Positions 35,642 through 48,422 of a stretch of 64,000 nt of DNA are shown piece by piece; position 1 is the first letter of the stretch, and every line of letters begins with the position of its first letter. The DNA is taken from NCBI GenBank assembly GCA_023091665.1, contig JALJCQ010000014.1, positions 1,984,001 to 2,048,000 of the forward strand, in the 5' to 3' direction. This DNA is from Pythium myriotylum. Taxonomy: Eukaryota; Oomycota; Peronosporomycetes; Pythiales; Pythiaceae. The notes beneath the pieces were generated by a model that was not told the DNA's origin, ran no database searches, and worked only from the letters and a program-made list of their open reading frames with translations. A program made the position numbers and the translations under genes.

Positions 35642-38600
35642 ATGAGCCCAAGCCCAGCCGACTCTGCCTCCACCGACTTCGCCTCCCCAGCCTTCGCCAT
35701 GGATTCGACCACCCCAGCCCGCATCAACAAGTTCGACGGAACCAACTTCCACACATGGAAGTTCAAGATGCAGATGGTGCTCGAAGAACGCGACGTCTGG
35801 GAAGTTGTCTGTGGAGAGGTCAAACTCGAGCAGTGCCAGACCGACGCGGACCGAGCCCTCTTCAAGAAGAAGTCTCGCAAGGCGCTCGCGATGATCTGTC
35901 TCGCGATGGAAGACTCGCAGCTCCCGCTGGTTCGGTCGGCGAGTGGTGCGCAAGATGCATGGTCAAGACTGGAAGAACACTTCGAGAAGAAGAGCCTTGC
36001 CAACAAGCTCTTTCTTCGTCGTCGTTTCTTCACGACCATGATGGAAGAAGGTGACGATGTGCTCACGCACATCAACAAGCTCAAGACCCTGGCCGAGCAA
36101 CTCGACGCAGTCGGCGCTCCGGTCAGCGAAGACGACTTGGTGATCACGCTTCTCGGCAGTCTCAGCGAGTCGTACCAGTTCCTCATCACGGCGTTGGAGT
36201 CGCGTGTCGACGCGCTCACGTGGGAACTCGTGACGTCTCGGCTGCTCCATGAAGACATGAAGCGCAAGGAGCAAGGTGGCGACGGAGCCACGCTTGGCCA
36301 AGCGTTCATGACAAGTGACGCGAAGCCCAAGGGCCGTGCAGTCAAGAAGACTGGCACGTGCAACTACTGCGGCAAGATCGGTCATTGGGCCGCGGAGTGC
36401 CACTCGCGTGTCAAGGACAACGGCAACGGCAACGGCAACTCCGGCGGCAACGGCAACGGCAACGGAAACGGCAACCCTCGGCAACGGTTCCAGCGAGCCA
36501 ACCTTGCGCGAGATGAAGACCCCGGCGAGTACCTGTTCTCGGTCGGGAAGACCCAAGGCAAGTCGAGTCAATCCACGGCGTGGTTGGTCGACTCGGGTGC
36601 GACTCAGCACATGTCGCGAACCAAGCAGTTCATGATGAACTACAAGAAGATTGACCCAGTCGACGTGCATCTGGCCGATGATGGCACGGTCCAAGCGGTT
36701 GGCGTGGGAGACATTCTCATGTCGATGAAGACTCCAAGCGGTGTCAAGAAGGGTTTGCTCACCAACGTGTGGCATATCCCCAAGCTCAGCCGCAACCTGT
36801 TCTCGGTCGGAAGATTCACGGAGGACGTTGCTCCCGTGACGTTCGACAAGGACGGTTGCTTCGTCGTTCTCAAGGGCGCCAAGCGGACCATCGGCACTCG
36901 TATCGGCAAGGGTCTGTTCAAGCTCAACATGTCTCCAGTGTCGACTGAAGCAGCCCACGCCGCCAGTACAAGACGAGGTCGCGCCATGTCCAAGTCGTAC
37001 CTGTGGCACCTCCGACTCGGTCACATCGGCTTCAGCGGTCTCGAAGCCATCGTCAAGAAGGACCTCGCCGACGGACTCGATATCGGGTCTGTGCAGGAGT
37101 GGGAGGTCTGTGAAGGCTGTGCACTCGGCAAGCTGACTCGCGTCAAGTTCCAGTCGGGCACGACCAAGCGGTCTGCGAATCTGCTTGACGTCGTGTACAG
37201 CGATGTGGCCGGCCCCATGAAGACTCCGACTTTCGGTGGCATGAAGTACTTTGCCACCTTCACCGACGACAAGTCTCGACTGTGCAAGTTGTACCTGATG
37301 CGGTCCAAGGACGAAGTCTACGACAAGTTCGTCGAGTTCGTCAACTGGGCCGAGAACCAAACCGGTCGTCGAGTCAAGGTGCTTCGAACCGACGGCGGCG
37401 GCGAGTACCAGTCGGCCAAACTTGCCAAGTTCTGCCGCAAGCGTGGCATCGAGCACGACGTCACGCCGCCATACACGCCTCAGTTGAACGGTGTGGCGGA
37501 GCGCATGAACCGAACCATCGGTGAGTGTGGTCGTTGCAAGCTCCACCATGCCAACTTGTCCGACGAGTACTGGGGCGAAGCCGTCATGACTGCAGTCGAA
37601 GTTCGCAACCGACTTCCGACCCGCGCTCAAGACTTGTACAAGTCGCCGTACGAAGAATGGTACGGGAAGAAGCCCTTGCTCGCCAACTTCAAGGTGTTCG
37701 GCTGCCATGCGTACGTCCACGTGCCGAAGGAGAAGCGGTCGAAGTTCGACGCCCGAGCCATCTTGTGTCGGTTCCTCGGCTACTCGGACCACGAGAAGGC
37801 GTATCGGTTTGAAGAAATCGCAACCGGTCGGATCGTCATCAGTCGAGACGCGCAGTTCATGGAAGACACGTTCGACGACGGCAAGCGCGAAGAACCCTGG
37901 AGCAAGTCCGTCGAGTTCCGCGACGATGAAGATGATGAGGATCAGGATGAAGCAACCGACAACCAAGATGATGAAGACATGGGTGAGCAGCCAGCCTCAC
38001 CAGCACCAAGTCAGCGCAGCTACGAGCGACCGGAGTGGCAACAGGGCCAGCGGTCGCAGCGTCCAGCAGCACCAGCATCGGCCCAGCAGCCGAATGTCGA
38101 CTACGCACCAGGGTCCAAGCGCCACTCTCGCACGCACTCGCTCGAGAACCTGGCTGAACCGCCAGTTGAGAAGCGCTACGGACGGGTTGGTCGCACAAGT
38201 GGTGCGACTCCACCACCCACGCAAGGTCCAAGGACATCGCTCGAAGATCTGTCTGCACTGCTCACGTCGATCGAAGAGGAAGGCGTAGAAGATGAAGATG
38301 AAGAAGGCGAAGACGTGCAAGAACAAGGGGGAGAAGACCAAGACCACGAAGAGTTTGCTCTCGTCGTGAATTCAGGGGGAGAGTTGCCGACATCGTTCAA
38401 GTCGGCGATGGAATCCGACGACGCCAGCAACTGGAAGGAAGCCTGCGACTCCGAGCTCGAGTCGCTCAAGAAGAACGAGACCTGGGACCTAGTCCCTTTG
38501 CCAGCCGGACGCAAGGCCATCACCAGCAAGTGGGTGTTCAAGGTCAAGGAAACCGCCGAAGGACTTGTCGAACGGTACAAGGCTCGACTCGTTGCCAAGG

Positions 38601-40009
38601 GGTTCCTGCAGAAGTACGGCATCGACTTCGAAGAGACATTCGCACCCGTCGCCAAGTTCACGTCGATCCGCACCATCCTCAGCATCGCCGCTCGACACAA
38701 GCTCATGATCCATCAGATGGATGTCAAGACGGCGTTCCTGAACGGCAACCTCGACGAAGAAATCTACATGAAGCAGCCCGAAGGCTTCGTCGACCAGCGC
38801 CACCCCGACTACGTGTGCAAGCTCAAGCGCTCGCTCTACGGTCTCAAGCAGTCGCCCCGCATGTGGAACCAGACCATCGACGCCTTCATGCGCAAGGTCG
38901 GCTTCACCAAGTGCGAGATGGACCACTGCGTGTACGTCAAGCGGAGCGGCTCAGCGATGATCTTCGTGGTGATCTACGTCGACGACCTCATCCTCGCCTG
39001 CAACAGCCTCGAGTTGCTCACGGCGACCAAGCGTGCATTCAGCGAACGCTTCGAGATGTCCGACCTCGGCGAACTCAAGTACTGCCTCGGCATGGAAGTT
39101 GATCAAGACCCCAAGTCCGGCGACGTGACCATGCGGCAGACCAAGTTCCTGCAGTCGATCCTGACCAAGTTCGGCATGCAAGACTGCAAACCAGTGAGGA
39201 CCCCTCAAGACCCCGGACTCAAGCTGACCAAGGCCATGTGTGAAGGTGGTTGCAAGCACGAAGACACCATGAAGAACGTGCCGTACCGAAGTGCAGTCGG
39301 CGCACTGATGTACCTCATGGTCGGCACTCGACCAGACCTCGCAGCGGCAGTCGGCACACTCAGCCAGTTCGCCGCGGACCCGTGTCCAACACACTGGCAA
39401 GCTCTCAAGCGTGTGCTCCGGTATCTGCAAGCGACTCCGACCTACGGCCTGCAGTTCTCGGCATCGAACGACGGAAGACTGGTCGGCTACTCCGACGCCG
39501 ACTGGGCTGGCGACATCGAGTCACGTCGAAGCACCAGCGGCTACGTGTTCATGCTCAACGGCGGATGCATCAGCTGGCGCAGCAAGAAGCAGCGAACTGT
39601 CGCCCTCTCCTCGACCGAAGCAGAGTACATGGCTCTATCGGAAGCGATCCAAGAAGCCGTGTGGCTCAAGGCGTTCCTGTGCGAACTCGGCGAAGTTGCA
39701 AGCGACCAAGCGCTCACGGTGTACGAAGACAACCAAGGTGCGATCGCGTTGGCCAAGAACCCCGAGTTCCACAAGCGCACCAAGCACATCGACATTCGCT
39801 ATCACTTCGTTCGTGAGAAGGTCGAGGACGGTCAAGTGTCTCTCCAGTATTGCCCGACCCAAGACATGCTTGCCGACATCATGACCAAGCCGATCCCCAC
39901 TGTCCAGTTCGACGTGCTCCGCACCAAGCTTGGTGTTCAAGACGCAGTCGAGTCGAGGGGGAGTGTTGAAGATGATGCGCCTCGAACCCAGCGTCATCAT
40001 TCCAGTTGA
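35642..40009 (+). CDS. gag-pol: Gag-Pol polyprotein of P5
   Basis: Uninterrupted 1,455 codons; I found no amino-acid difference from the P4 protein on reading. All catalytic motifs are present. It has a full 5' LTR promoter and looks autonomous. Confidence 0.95.
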   Translation: MSPSPADSASTDFASPAFAMDSTTPARINKFDGTNFHTWKFKMQMVLEERDVWEVVCGEVKLEQCQTDADRALFKKKSRKALAMICLAMEDSQLPLVRSASGAQDAWSRLEEHFEKKSLANKLFLRRRFFTTMMEEGDDVLTHINKLKTLAEQLDAVGAPVSEDDLVITLLGSLSESYQFLITALESRVDALTWELVTSRLLHEDMKRKEQGGDGATLGQAFMTSDAKPKGRAVKKTGTCNYCGKIGHWAAECHSRVKDNGNGNGNSGGNGNGNGNGNPRQRFQRANLARDEDPGEYLFSVGKTQGKSSQSTAWLVDSGATQHMSRTKQFMMNYKKIDPVDVHLADDGTVQAVGVGDILMSMKTPSGVKKGLLTNVWHIPKLSRNLFSVGRFTEDVAPVTFDKDGCFVVLKGAKRTIGTRIGKGLFKLNMSPVSTEAAHAASTRRGRAMSKSYLWHLRLGHIGFSGLEAIVKKDLADGLDIGSVQEWEVCEGCALGKLTRVKFQSGTTKRSANLLDVVYSDVAGPMKTPTFGGMKYFATFTDDKSRLCKLYLMRSKDEVYDKFVEFVNWAENQTGRRVKVLRTDGGGEYQSAKLAKFCRKRGIEHDVTPPYTPQLNGVAERMNRTIGECGRCKLHHANLSDEYWGEAVMTAVEVRNRLPTRAQDLYKSPYEEWYGKKPLLANFKVFGCHAYVHVPKEKRSKFDARAILCRFLGYSDHEKAYRFEEIATGRIVISRDAQFMEDTFDDGKREEPWSKSVEFRDDEDDEDQDEATDNQDDEDMGEQPASPAPSQRSYERPEWQQGQRSQRPAAPASAQQPNVDYAPGSKRHSRTHSLENLAEPPVEKRYGRVGRTSGATPPPTQGPRTSLEDLSALLTSIEEEGVEDEDEEGEDVQEQGGEDQDHEEFALVVNSGGELPTSFKSAMESDDASNWKEACDSELESLKKNETWDLVPLPAGRKAITSKWVFKVKETAEGLVERYKARLVAKGFLQKYGIDFEETFAPVAKFTSIRTILSIAARHKLMIHQMDVKTAFLNGNLDEEIYMKQPEGFVDQRHPDYVCKLKRSLYGLKQSPRMWNQTIDAFMRKVGFTKCEMDHCVYVKRSGSAMIFVVIYVDDLILACNSLELLTATKRAFSERFEMSDLGELKYCLGMEVDQDPKSGDVTMRQTKFLQSILTKFGMQDCKPVRTPQDPGLKLTKAMCEGGCKHEDTMKNVPYRSAVGALMYLMVGTRPDLAAAVGTLSQFAADPCPTHWQALKRVLRYLQATPTYGLQFSASNDGRLVGYSDADWAGDIESRRSTSGYVFMLNGGCISWRSKKQRTVALSSTEAEYMALSEAIQEAVWLKAFLCELGEVASDQALTVYEDNQGAIALAKNPEFHKRTKHIDIRYHFVREKVEDGQVSLQYCPTQDMLADIMTKPIPTVQFDVLRTKLGVQDAVESRGSVEDDAPRTQRHHSS

Positions 40010-40322
40010 AGCTCGGCAGTTGAAGCTCGGCTGTAGAAGATTCTCCTGCAGAAGATTCTCCGTGGAAGATTCGACATGTGGAAGATTCGACATGTGGAAG
40101 ATTCTCCGTCTGGTTCTGGTTTGAATCCAGTGCCACCCATCGACTTCGTTGAAGTATCCACGAAGTCAGTTTATGTTTGCATATGTTTACGATAGGTAGG
40201 ACATACATTTGATTATGGTAGCGTAGGACACACACAGACGGCTTAGAGGTAGCAGTAGCGAACTAAGTCCCGATCAATTCACTTTGCATTTTGCATCCCA
40301 CCAACCAAGCGACCTTTCAACA
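39964..40322 (+). repeat. 3' LTR of P5 (359 bp)
   Basis: Follows the polypurine tract at 39955-39963 and ends at the TSD GCTCG. Confidence 0.95.
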
Positions 40323-40620
40323 GCTCGGCTGTAAAAGATTCTCCTGCAGAAGATTCTCCGTGGAAGATTCGACATGTGGAAGATTCGACATGTGGAAGAT
40401 TCTCCGTCTGGTTCTGGTTTGAATCCAGTGCCACCCATCGACTTCGTTGAAGTATCCACGAAGTCAGTTTATGTTTGCATATGTTTACGATAGGTAGGAC
40501 ATACATTTGATTATGGTAGCGTAGGACACACACAGACGGCTTAGAGGTAGCAGTAGCGAACTAAGTCCCGATCAATTCACTTTGCATTTTGCATCCCACC
40601 AACCAAGCGACCTTTCAACA
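40323..40620 (+). repeat. LTR positions 62-359 (298 bp), acting as 5' LTR of P6
   Basis: LTR remnant of P2 after P5, now followed directly by a primer-binding site (40621-40636) because of the tandem duplication. It lacks the first 61 bp of U3 but keeps the GAAGATTC cluster and the initiator-like site. One point change (A at 40334) alters the first GAAGATTC to AAAGATTC. Confidence 0.92.
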
Positions 40621-40624
40621 GGTT

Positions 40625-43600
40625 ATGAGCCCAAGCCCAGCCGACTCTGCCTCCACCGACTTCGCCTCCCCAGCCTTCGCCATGGATTCGACCACCCCAG
40701 CCCGCATCAACAAGTTCGACGGAACCAACTTCCACACATGGAAGTTCAAGATGCAGATGGTGCTCGAAGAACGCGACGTCTGGGAAGTTGTCTGTGGAGA
40801 GGTCAAACTCGAGCAGTGCCAGACCGACGCGGACCGAGCCCTCTTCAAGAAGAAGTCTCGCAAGGCGCTCGCGATGATCTGTCTCGCGATGGAAGACTCG
40901 CAGCTCCCGCTGGTTCGGTCGGCGAGTGGTGCGCAAGATGCATGGTCAAGACTGGAAGAACACTTCGAGAAGAAGAGCCTTGCCAACAAGCTCTTTCTTC
41001 GTCGTCGTTTCTTCACGACCATGATGGAAGAAGGTGACGATGTGCTCACGCACATCAACAAGCTCAAGACCCTGGCCGAGCAACTCGACGCAGTCGGCGC
41101 TCCGGTCAGCGAAGACGACTTGGTGATCACGCTTCTCGGCAGTCTCAGCGAGTCGTACCAGTTCCTCATCACGGCGTTGGAGTCGCGTGTCGACGCGCTC
41201 ACGTGGGAACTCGTGACGTCTCGGCTGCTCCATGAAGACATGAAGCGCAAGGAGCAAGGTGGCGACGGAGCCACGCTTGGCCAAGCGTTCATGACAAGTG
41301 ACGCGAAGCCCAAGGGCCGTGCAGTCAAGAAGACTGGCACGTGCAACTACTGCGGCAAGATCGGTCATTGGGCCGCGGAGTGCCACTCGCGTGTCAAGGA
41401 CAACGGCAACGGCAACGGCAACTCCGGCGGCAACGGCAACGGCAACGGAAACGGCAACCCTCGGCAACGGTTCCAGCGAGCCAACCTTGCGCGAGATGAA
41501 GACCCCGGCGAGTACCTGTTCTCGGTCGGGAAGACCCAAGGCAAGTCGAGTCAATCCACGGCGTGGTTGGTCGACTCGGGTGCGACTCAGCACATGTCGC
41601 GAACCAAGCAGTTCATGATGAACTACAAGAAGATTGACCCAGTCGACGTGCATCTGGCCGATGATGGCACGGTCCAAGCGGTTGGCGTGGGAGACATTCT
41701 CATGTCGATGAAGACTCCAAGCGGTGTCAAGAAGGGTTTGCTCACCAACGTGTGGCATATCCCCAAGCTCAGCCGCAACCTGTTCTCGGTCGGAAGATTC
41801 ACGGAGGACGTTGCTCCCGTGACGTTCGACAAGGACGGTTGCTTCGTCGTTCTCAAGGGCGCCAAGCGGACCATCGGCACTCGTATCGGCAAGGGTCTGT
41901 TCAAGCTCAACATGTCTCCAGTGTCGACTGAAGCAGCCCACGCCGCCAGTACAAGACGAGGTCGCGCCATGTCCAAGTCGTACCTGTGGCACCTCCGACT
42001 CGGTCACATCGGCTTCAGCGGTCTCGAAGCCATCGTCAAGAAGGACCTCGCCGACGGACTCGATATCGGGTCTGTGCAGGAGTGGGAGGTCTGTGAAGGC
42101 TGTGCACTCGGCAAGCTGACTCGCGTCAAGTTCCAGTCGGGCACGACCAAGCGGTCTGCGAATCTGCTTGACGTCGTGTACAGCGATGTGGCCGGCCCCA
42201 TGAAGACTCCGACTTTCGGTGGCATGAAGTACTTTGCCACCTTCACCGACGACAAGTCTCGACTGTGCAAGTTGTACCTGATGCGGTCCAAGGACGAAGT
42301 CTACGACAAGTTCGTCGAGTTCGTCAACTGGGCCGAGAACCAAACCGGTCGTCGAGTCAAGGTGCTTCGAACCGACGGCGGCGGCGAGTACCAGTCGGCC
42401 AAACTTGCCAAGTTCTGCCGCAAGCGTGGCATCGAGCACGACGTCACGCCGCCATACACGCCTCAGTTGAACGGTGTGGCGGAGCGCATGAACCGAACCA
42501 TCGGTGAGTGTGGTCGTTGCAAGCTCCACCATGCCAACTTGTCCGACGAGTACTGGGGCGAAGCCGTCATGACTGCAGTCGAAGTTCGCAACCGACTTCC
42601 GACCCGCGCTCAAGACTTGTACAAGTCGCCGTACGAAGAATGGTACGGGAAGAAGCCCTTGCTCGCCAACTTCAAGGTGTTCGGCTGCCATGCGTACGTC
42701 CACGTGCCGAAGGAGAAGCGGTCGAAGTTCGACGCCCGAGCCATCTTGTGTCGGTTCCTCGGCTACTCGGACCACGAGAAGGCGTATCGGTTTGAAGAAA
42801 TCGCAACCGGTCGGATCGTCATCAGTCGAGACGCGCAGTTCATGGAAGACACGTTCGACGACGGCAAGCGCGAAGAACCCTGGAGCAAGTCCGTCGAGTT
42901 CCGCGACGATGAAGATGATGAGGATCAGGATGAAGCAACCGACAACCAAGATGATGAAGACATGGGTGAGCAGCCAGCCTCACCAGCACCAAGTCAGCGC
43001 AGCTACGAGCGACCGGAGTGGCAACAGGGCCAGCGGTCGCAGCGTCCAGCAGCACCAGCATCGGCCCAGCAGCCGAATGTCGACTACGCACCAGGGTCCA
43101 AGCGCCACTCTCGCACGCACTCGCTCGAGAACCTGGCTGAACCGCCAGTTGAGAAGCGCTACGGACGGGTTGGTCGCACAAGTGGTGCGACTCCACCACC
43201 CACGCAAGGTCCAAGGACATCGCTCGAAGATCTGTCTGCACTGCTCACGTCGATCGAAGAGGAAGGCGTAGAAGATGAAGATGAAGAAGGCGAAGACGTG
43301 CAAGAACAAGGGGGAGAAGACCAAGACCACGAAGAGTTTGCTCTCGTCGTGAATTCAGGGGGAGAGTTGCCGACATCGTTCAAGTCGGCGATGGAATCCG
43401 ACGACGCCAGCAACTGGAAGGAAGCCTGCGACTCCGAGCTCGAGTCGCTCAAGAAGAACGAGACCTGGGACCTAGTCCCTTTGCCAGCCGGACGCAAGGC
43501 CATCACCAGCAAGTGGGTGTTCAAGGTCAAGGAAACCGCCGAAGGACTTGTCGAACGGTACAAGGCTCGACTCGTTGCCAAGGGGTTCCTGCAGAAGTAC

Positions 43601-44992
43601 GGCATCGACTTCGAAGAGACATTCGCACCCGTCGCCAAGTTCACGTCGATCCGCACCATCCTCAGCATCGCCGCTCGACACAAGCTCATGATCCATCAGA
43701 TGGATGTCAAGACGGCGTTCCTGAACGGCAACCTCGACGAAGAAATCTACATGAAGCAGCCCGAAGGCTTCGTCGACCAGCGCCACCCCGACTACGTGTG
43801 CAAGCTCAAGCGCTCGCTCTACGGTCTCAAGCAGTCGCCCCGCATGTGGAACCAGACCATCGACGCCTTCATGCGCAAGGTCGGCTTCACCAAGTGCGAG
43901 ATGGACCACTGCGTGTACGTCAAGCGGAGCGGCTCAGCGATGATCTTCGTGGTGATCTACGTCGACGACCTCATCCTCGCCTGCAACAGCCTCGAGTTGC
44001 TCACGGCGACCAAGCGTGCATTCAGCGAACGCTTCGAGATGTCCGACCTCGGCGAACTCAAGTACTGCCTCGGCATGGAAGTTGATCAAGACCCCAAGTC
44101 CGGCGACGTGACCATGCGGCAGACCAAGTTCCTGCAGTCGATCCTGACCAAGTTCGGCATGCAAGACTGCAAACCAGTGAGGACCCCTCAAGACCCCGGA
44201 CTCAAGCTGACCAAGGCCATGTGTGAAGGTGGTTGCAAGCACGAAGACACCATGAAGAACGTGCCGTACCGAAGTGCAGTCGGCGCACTGATGTACCTCA
44301 TGGTCGGCACTCGACCAGACCTCGCAGCGGCAGTCGGCACACTCAGCCAGTTCGCCGCGGACCCGTGTCCAACACACTGGCAAGCTCTCAAGCGTGTGCT
44401 CCGGTATCTGCAAGCGACTCCGACCTACGGCCTGCAGTTCTCGGCATCGAACGACGGAAGACTGGTCGGCTACTCCGACGCCGACTGGGCTGGCGACATC
44501 GAGTCACGTCGAAGCACCAGCGGCTACGTGTTCATGCTCAACGGCGGATGCATCAGCTGGCGCAGCAAGAAGCAGCGAACTGTCGCCCTCTCCTCGACCG
44601 AAGCAGAGTACATGGCTCTATCGGAAGCGATCCAAGAAGCCGTGTGGCTCAAGGCGTTCCTGTGCGAACTCGGCGAAGTTGCAAGCGACCAAGCGCTCAC
44701 GGTGTACGAAGACAACCAAGGTGCGATCGCGTTGGCCAAGAACCCCGAGTTCCACAAGCGCACCAAGCACATCGACATTCGCTATCACTTCGTTCGTGAG
44801 AAGGTCGAGGACGGTCAAGTGTCTCTCCAGTATTGCCCGACCCAAGACATGCTTGCCGACATCATGACCAAGCCGATCCCCACTGTCCAGTTCGACGTGC
44901 TCCGCACCAAGCTTGGTGTTCAAGACGCAGTCGAGTCGAGGGGGAGTGTTGAAGATGATGCGCCTCGAACCCAGCGTCATCATTCCAGTTGA
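40625..44992 (+). CDS. gag-pol: Gag-Pol polyprotein of P6 (duplicate of P5)
   Basis: Uninterrupted 1,455 codons, the tandem copy of the P5 ORF. Its 5' LTR is truncated at the U3 end, but promoter-proximal parts remain, so transcription is possible. It did not arise by transposition: no TSD, and it shares an LTR with the upstream unit. Confidence 0.94.
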   Translation: MSPSPADSASTDFASPAFAMDSTTPARINKFDGTNFHTWKFKMQMVLEERDVWEVVCGEVKLEQCQTDADRALFKKKSRKALAMICLAMEDSQLPLVRSASGAQDAWSRLEEHFEKKSLANKLFLRRRFFTTMMEEGDDVLTHINKLKTLAEQLDAVGAPVSEDDLVITLLGSLSESYQFLITALESRVDALTWELVTSRLLHEDMKRKEQGGDGATLGQAFMTSDAKPKGRAVKKTGTCNYCGKIGHWAAECHSRVKDNGNGNGNSGGNGNGNGNGNPRQRFQRANLARDEDPGEYLFSVGKTQGKSSQSTAWLVDSGATQHMSRTKQFMMNYKKIDPVDVHLADDGTVQAVGVGDILMSMKTPSGVKKGLLTNVWHIPKLSRNLFSVGRFTEDVAPVTFDKDGCFVVLKGAKRTIGTRIGKGLFKLNMSPVSTEAAHAASTRRGRAMSKSYLWHLRLGHIGFSGLEAIVKKDLADGLDIGSVQEWEVCEGCALGKLTRVKFQSGTTKRSANLLDVVYSDVAGPMKTPTFGGMKYFATFTDDKSRLCKLYLMRSKDEVYDKFVEFVNWAENQTGRRVKVLRTDGGGEYQSAKLAKFCRKRGIEHDVTPPYTPQLNGVAERMNRTIGECGRCKLHHANLSDEYWGEAVMTAVEVRNRLPTRAQDLYKSPYEEWYGKKPLLANFKVFGCHAYVHVPKEKRSKFDARAILCRFLGYSDHEKAYRFEEIATGRIVISRDAQFMEDTFDDGKREEPWSKSVEFRDDEDDEDQDEATDNQDDEDMGEQPASPAPSQRSYERPEWQQGQRSQRPAAPASAQQPNVDYAPGSKRHSRTHSLENLAEPPVEKRYGRVGRTSGATPPPTQGPRTSLEDLSALLTSIEEEGVEDEDEEGEDVQEQGGEDQDHEEFALVVNSGGELPTSFKSAMESDDASNWKEACDSELESLKKNETWDLVPLPAGRKAITSKWVFKVKETAEGLVERYKARLVAKGFLQKYGIDFEETFAPVAKFTSIRTILSIAARHKLMIHQMDVKTAFLNGNLDEEIYMKQPEGFVDQRHPDYVCKLKRSLYGLKQSPRMWNQTIDAFMRKVGFTKCEMDHCVYVKRSGSAMIFVVIYVDDLILACNSLELLTATKRAFSERFEMSDLGELKYCLGMEVDQDPKSGDVTMRQTKFLQSILTKFGMQDCKPVRTPQDPGLKLTKAMCEGGCKHEDTMKNVPYRSAVGALMYLMVGTRPDLAAAVGTLSQFAADPCPTHWQALKRVLRYLQATPTYGLQFSASNDGRLVGYSDADWAGDIESRRSTSGYVFMLNGGCISWRSKKQRTVALSSTEAEYMALSEAIQEAVWLKAFLCELGEVASDQALTVYEDNQGAIALAKNPEFHKRTKHIDIRYHFVREKVEDGQVSLQYCPTQDMLADIMTKPIPTVQFDVLRTKLGVQDAVESRGSVEDDAPRTQRHHSS

Positions 44993-45305
44993 AGCTCGGC
45001 AGTTGAAGCTCGGCTGTAGAAGATTCTCCTGCAGAAGATTCTCCGTGGAAGATTCGACATGTGGAAGATTCGACATGTGGAAGATTCTCCGTCTGGTTCT
45101 GGTTTGAATCCAGTGCCACCCATCGACTTCGTTGAAGTATCCACGAAGTCAGTTTATGTTTGCATATGTTTACGATAGGTAGGACATACATTTGATTATG
45201 GTAGCGTAGGACACACACAGACGGCTTAGAGGTAGCAGTAGCGAACTAAGTCCCGATCAATTCACTTTGCATTTTGCATCCCACCAACCAAGCGACCTTT
45301 CAACA
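44947..45305 (+). repeat. 3' LTR of P6 (359 bp)
   Basis: Duplicate of 39964-40322, again followed by GCTCG. Confidence 0.95.
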
Positions 45306-45603
45306 GCTCGGCTGTAGAAGATTCTCCTGCAGAAGATTCTCCGTGGAAGATTCGACATGTGGAAGATTCGACATGTGGAAGATTCTCCGTCTGGTTCTGG
45401 TTTGAATCCAGTGCCACCCATCGACTTCGTTGAAGTATCCACGAAGTCAGTTTATGTTTGCATATGTTTACGATAGGTAGGACATACATTTGATTATGGT
45501 AGCGTAGGACACACACAGACGGCTTAGAGGTAGCAGTAGCGAACTAAGTCCCGATCAATTCACTTTGCATTTTGCATCCCACCAACCAAGCGACCTTTCA
45601 ACA
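45306..45603 (+). repeat. 3' LTR of P2, positions 62-359
   Basis: End piece of the P2 3' LTR (its start is 35213-35278). It ends CTTTCAACA and is followed by P2's TSD CGGAG (45604-45608), which fixes the right border of the P2 block. Confidence 0.93.
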
Positions 45604-46405
45604 CGGAGTTGCCGTTGCCGTTGCCGTTGTCCTTGACACGCGAGTGGCACTCCGCGGCCCAATGACCGATCTTGCCGCAGTAGTTGCACGTGCCAGTCTT
45701 CTTGACTGCACGGCCCTTGGGCTTCGCGTCACTTGTCATGAACGCTTGGCCAAGCGTGGCTCCGTCGCCACCTTGCTCCTTGCGCTTCATGTCTTCGTGG
45801 AGCAGCCGAGACGTCACGAGTTCCCACGTGAGCGCGTCGACACGCGACTCCAACGCCGTGATGAGGAACTGGTACGACTCGCTGAGACTGCCGAGAAGCG
45901 TGATCACCAAGTCGTCTTCGCTGACCGGAGCGCCGACTGCGTCGAGTTGCTCGGCCAGGGTCTTGAGCTTGTTGATGTGCGTGAGCACATCGTCACCTTC
46001 TTCCATCATGGTCGTGAAGAAACGACGACGAAGAAAGAGCTTGTTGGCAAGGCTCTTCTTCTCGAAGTGTTCTTCCAGTCTTGACCATGCATCTTGCGCA
46101 CCACTCGCCGACCGAACCAGCGGGAGCTGCGAGTCTTCCATCGCGAGACAGATCATCGCGAGCGCCTTGCGAGACTTCTTCTTGAAGAGGGCTCGGTCCG
46201 CGTCGGTCTGGCACTGCTCGAGTTTGACCTCTCCACAGACAACTTCCCAGACGTCGCGTTCTTCGAGCACCATCTGCATCTTGAACTTCCATGTGTGGAA
46301 GTTGGTTCCGTCGAACTTGTTGATGCGGGCTGGGGTGGTCGAATCCATGGCGAAGGCTGGGGAGGCGAAGTCGGTGGAGGCAGAGTCGGCTGGGCTTGGG
46401 CTCAT
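45604..46405 (-). pseudogene. gag fragment of M4 (N-terminal piece)
   Basis: About 266 codons from the ATG at 46405 through Gag and the CCHC knuckle into the Gly-Asn repeat, where P2 was inserted. Bases 45604-45608 are the TSD copy. It continues at 15021-15316 on the other side of the 30-kb block. Confidence 0.92.
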
Positions 46406-46409
46406 AACC

Positions 46410-46768
46410 TGTTGGAAGGTCGCTTGGTTGGTGGGATGCAAAATGCAAAGTGAATTGATCGGGACTTAGTTCGCTGCTGCTACCTCTAAGCCGTCTGTGT
46501 GTGTCCTACGCTACCATAATCAAATGTATGTCCTACCTATCGTAAACATATGCAAACATAAACTGACTTCGTGGATACTTCAACGAAGTCGATGGGTGGC
46601 ACTGGATTCAAACCAGAACCAGACGGAGAATCTTCCACATGTCGAATCTTCCACATGTCGAATCTTCCACGGAGAATCTTCTGCAGGAGAATCTTCTACA
46701 GCCGAGCTTCAACTGCCGAGCTTCAACTGGAATGATGACGCTGGGTTCGAGGCGCATCATCTTCAACA
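46410..46768 (-). repeat. 5' LTR of M4 (359 bp), left border of the array
   Basis: On its left it adjoins M4's own primer-binding site. On its right it adjoins AGACG of the P7 LTR. The five LTRs inside the array share this right flank but not this left flank. Confidence 0.95.
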
Positions 46769-46859
46769 AGACGGCTTAGAGGTAGCAGTAGCGAACTAAG
46801 TCCCGATCAATTTACTTTGCATTTTGCATCCCACCAACCAAGCGACCTTCCAACAGGTT

Positions 46860-48422
46860 ATGAGCCCAAGCCCAACCGACTCTGCCTCCACCGACTTCGC
46901 CTCCCCAGCCTTCGCCATGGATTCGACCACCCCAGCCCGCATCAACAAGTTCGACGGAACCAACTTCCACACATGGAAGTTCAAGATGCAGATGGTGCTC
47001 GAAGAACGCGACGTCTGGGAAGTTGTCTGTGGAGAGGTCAAACTCGAGCAGTGCCAGACCGACGCGGACCGAGCCCTCTTCAAGAAGAAGTCTCGCAAGG
47101 CGCTCGCGATGATCTGTCTCGCGATGGAAGACTCGCAGCTCCCGCTGGTTCGGTCGGCGAGTGGTGCGCAAGATGCATGGTCAAGACTGGAAGAACACTT
47201 CGAGAAGAAGAGCCTTGCCAACAAGCTCTTTCTTCGTCGTCGTTTCTTCACGACCATGATGGAAGAAGGTGACGATGTGCTCACGCACATCAACAAGCTC
47301 AAGACCCTGGCCGAGCAACTCGACGCAGTCGGCGCTCCGGTCAGCGAAGACGACTTGGTGATCACGCTTCTCGGCAGTCTCAGCGAGTCGTACCAGTTCC
47401 TCATCACGGCGTTGGAGTCGCGTGTCGACGCGCTCACGTGGGAACTCGTGACGTCTCGGCTGCTCCACGAAGACATGAAGCGCAAGGAGCAAGGTGGCGA
47501 CGGAGCCACGCTTGGCCAAGCGTTCATGACAAGTGACGCGAAGCCCAAGGGCCGTGCAGTCAAGAAGACTGGCACGTGCAACTACTGCGGCAAGATCGGT
47601 CATTGGGCCGCGGAGTGCCACTCGCGTGTCAAGGACAACGGCAACGGCAACGGCAACTCCGGCGGCAACGGCAACGGAAACGGCAACGGCAACCCTCGGC
47701 AACGGTTCCAGCGAGCGAACCTTGCGCGAGATGAAGACCCCGGCGAGTACCTGTTCTCGGTCGGGAAGACCCAAGGCAAGTCGAGTCAATCCACGGCGTG
47801 GTTGGTCGACTCGGGTGCGACTCAGCACATGTCGCGAACCAAGCAGTTCATGATGAACTACAAGAAGATTGACCCAGTCGACGTGCATCTGGCCGATGAT
47901 GGCACGGTCCAAGCAGTTGGCGTGGGAGACATTCTCATGTCGATGAAGACTCCAAGCGGTGTCAAGAAGGGTTTGCTCACCAACGTGTGGCATATCCCCA
48001 AGCTCAGCCGCAACCTGTTCTCGGTCGGAAGATTCACGGAGGACGTTGCTCCCGTGACGTTCGACAAGGGCGGTTGCTTCGTCGTTCTCAAGGGCGCCAA
48101 GCGGACCATCGGCACTCGAATCGGCAAGGGTCTGTTCAAGCTCAACATGTCTCCAGTGTCGACTGAAGCAGCCCACGCCGCCAGTACAAGACGAGGTCGC
48201 GCCATGTCCAAGTCGTACCTGTGGCACCTCCGACTCGGTCACATCGGCTTCAGCGGTCTCGAAGCCATCGTCAAGAAGGACCTCGCCGACGGACTCGACA
48301 TTGGGTCTGTGCAAGAGTGGGAGGTCTGTGAAGGCTGTGCACTCGGCAAGCTGACTCGCGTCTGTTGGAAGGTCGCTTGGTTGGTGGGATGCAAAATGCA
48401 AAGTGAATTGATCGGGACTTAG
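46860..48422 (+). pseudogene. Array unit 1: truncated Gag-protease ORF
   Basis: 501 native codons (Gag, CCHC, protease DSG, integrase HHCC) and then 19 codons read from the antisense LTR to a stop, 520 aa in all. No integrase catalytic core, RT or RNase H. It could still make Gag and protease if transcribed. Private change SPTDSAS near the start. Confidence 0.85.

Larger units (their letters stand above)
35279..40322 (+). mobile_element. Complete Copia element P5 (5,044 bp)
   Basis: 5' LTR 35279-35637, internal region 35638-39963, 3' LTR 39964-40322, TSD GCTCG at 35274-35278 and 40323-40327. It sits inside the P2 3' LTR at LTR position 66. It shares RAFSERF with P4; one synonymous change (C at 38857, CCA to CCC) sets it apart from P4. 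Confidence 0.96.
15317..45603 (+). mobile_element. Copia element P2 with all its internal insertions
   Basis: Outer boundaries are set by the perfect TSD CGGAG (15312-15316, 45604-45608). P2's own sequence is 15317-17524, 27682-29017, 34062-35278 and the terminal LTR piece 45306-45603. Insertions are M5 (17525-27681, TSD AGTTG), P4 (29018-34061, TSD GTGTG) and P5 plus its duplicate (35279-45305). Removing them and one TSD copy each restores an internal region of exactly 4,326 bp. Confidence 0.93.
35638..45603 (+). repeat. Tandem duplication, 2 x 4,983 bp
   Basis: Copy 1 is 35638-40620 and copy 2 is 40621-45603. Each holds internal region (4,326) + LTR (359) + LTR positions 62-359 (298). Both carry the P5-specific C (38857 and 43840). 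One difference is A at 40334 versus G at 45317. This is the exact product of a crossover between the P5 5' LTR and the P2 LTR remnant downstream of P5. Confidence 0.9.
15021..46768 (-). mobile_element. Copia element M4, split by the P2 block
   Basis: Minus-strand copy present as 15021-15316 and 45604-46768 (gag, primer-binding site 46394-46409 and 5' LTR). The 30-kb P2 block lies between them, flanked by the TSD CGGAG (15312-15316 and 45604-45608). M3 cut it at about residue 367 and the rest is off-window to the left. Its outer LTR end abuts a plus-strand LTR fragment of P7 (AGACGGC... at 46769), so M4 landed inside the P7 5' LTR at LTR position about 273. Confidence 0.9.
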
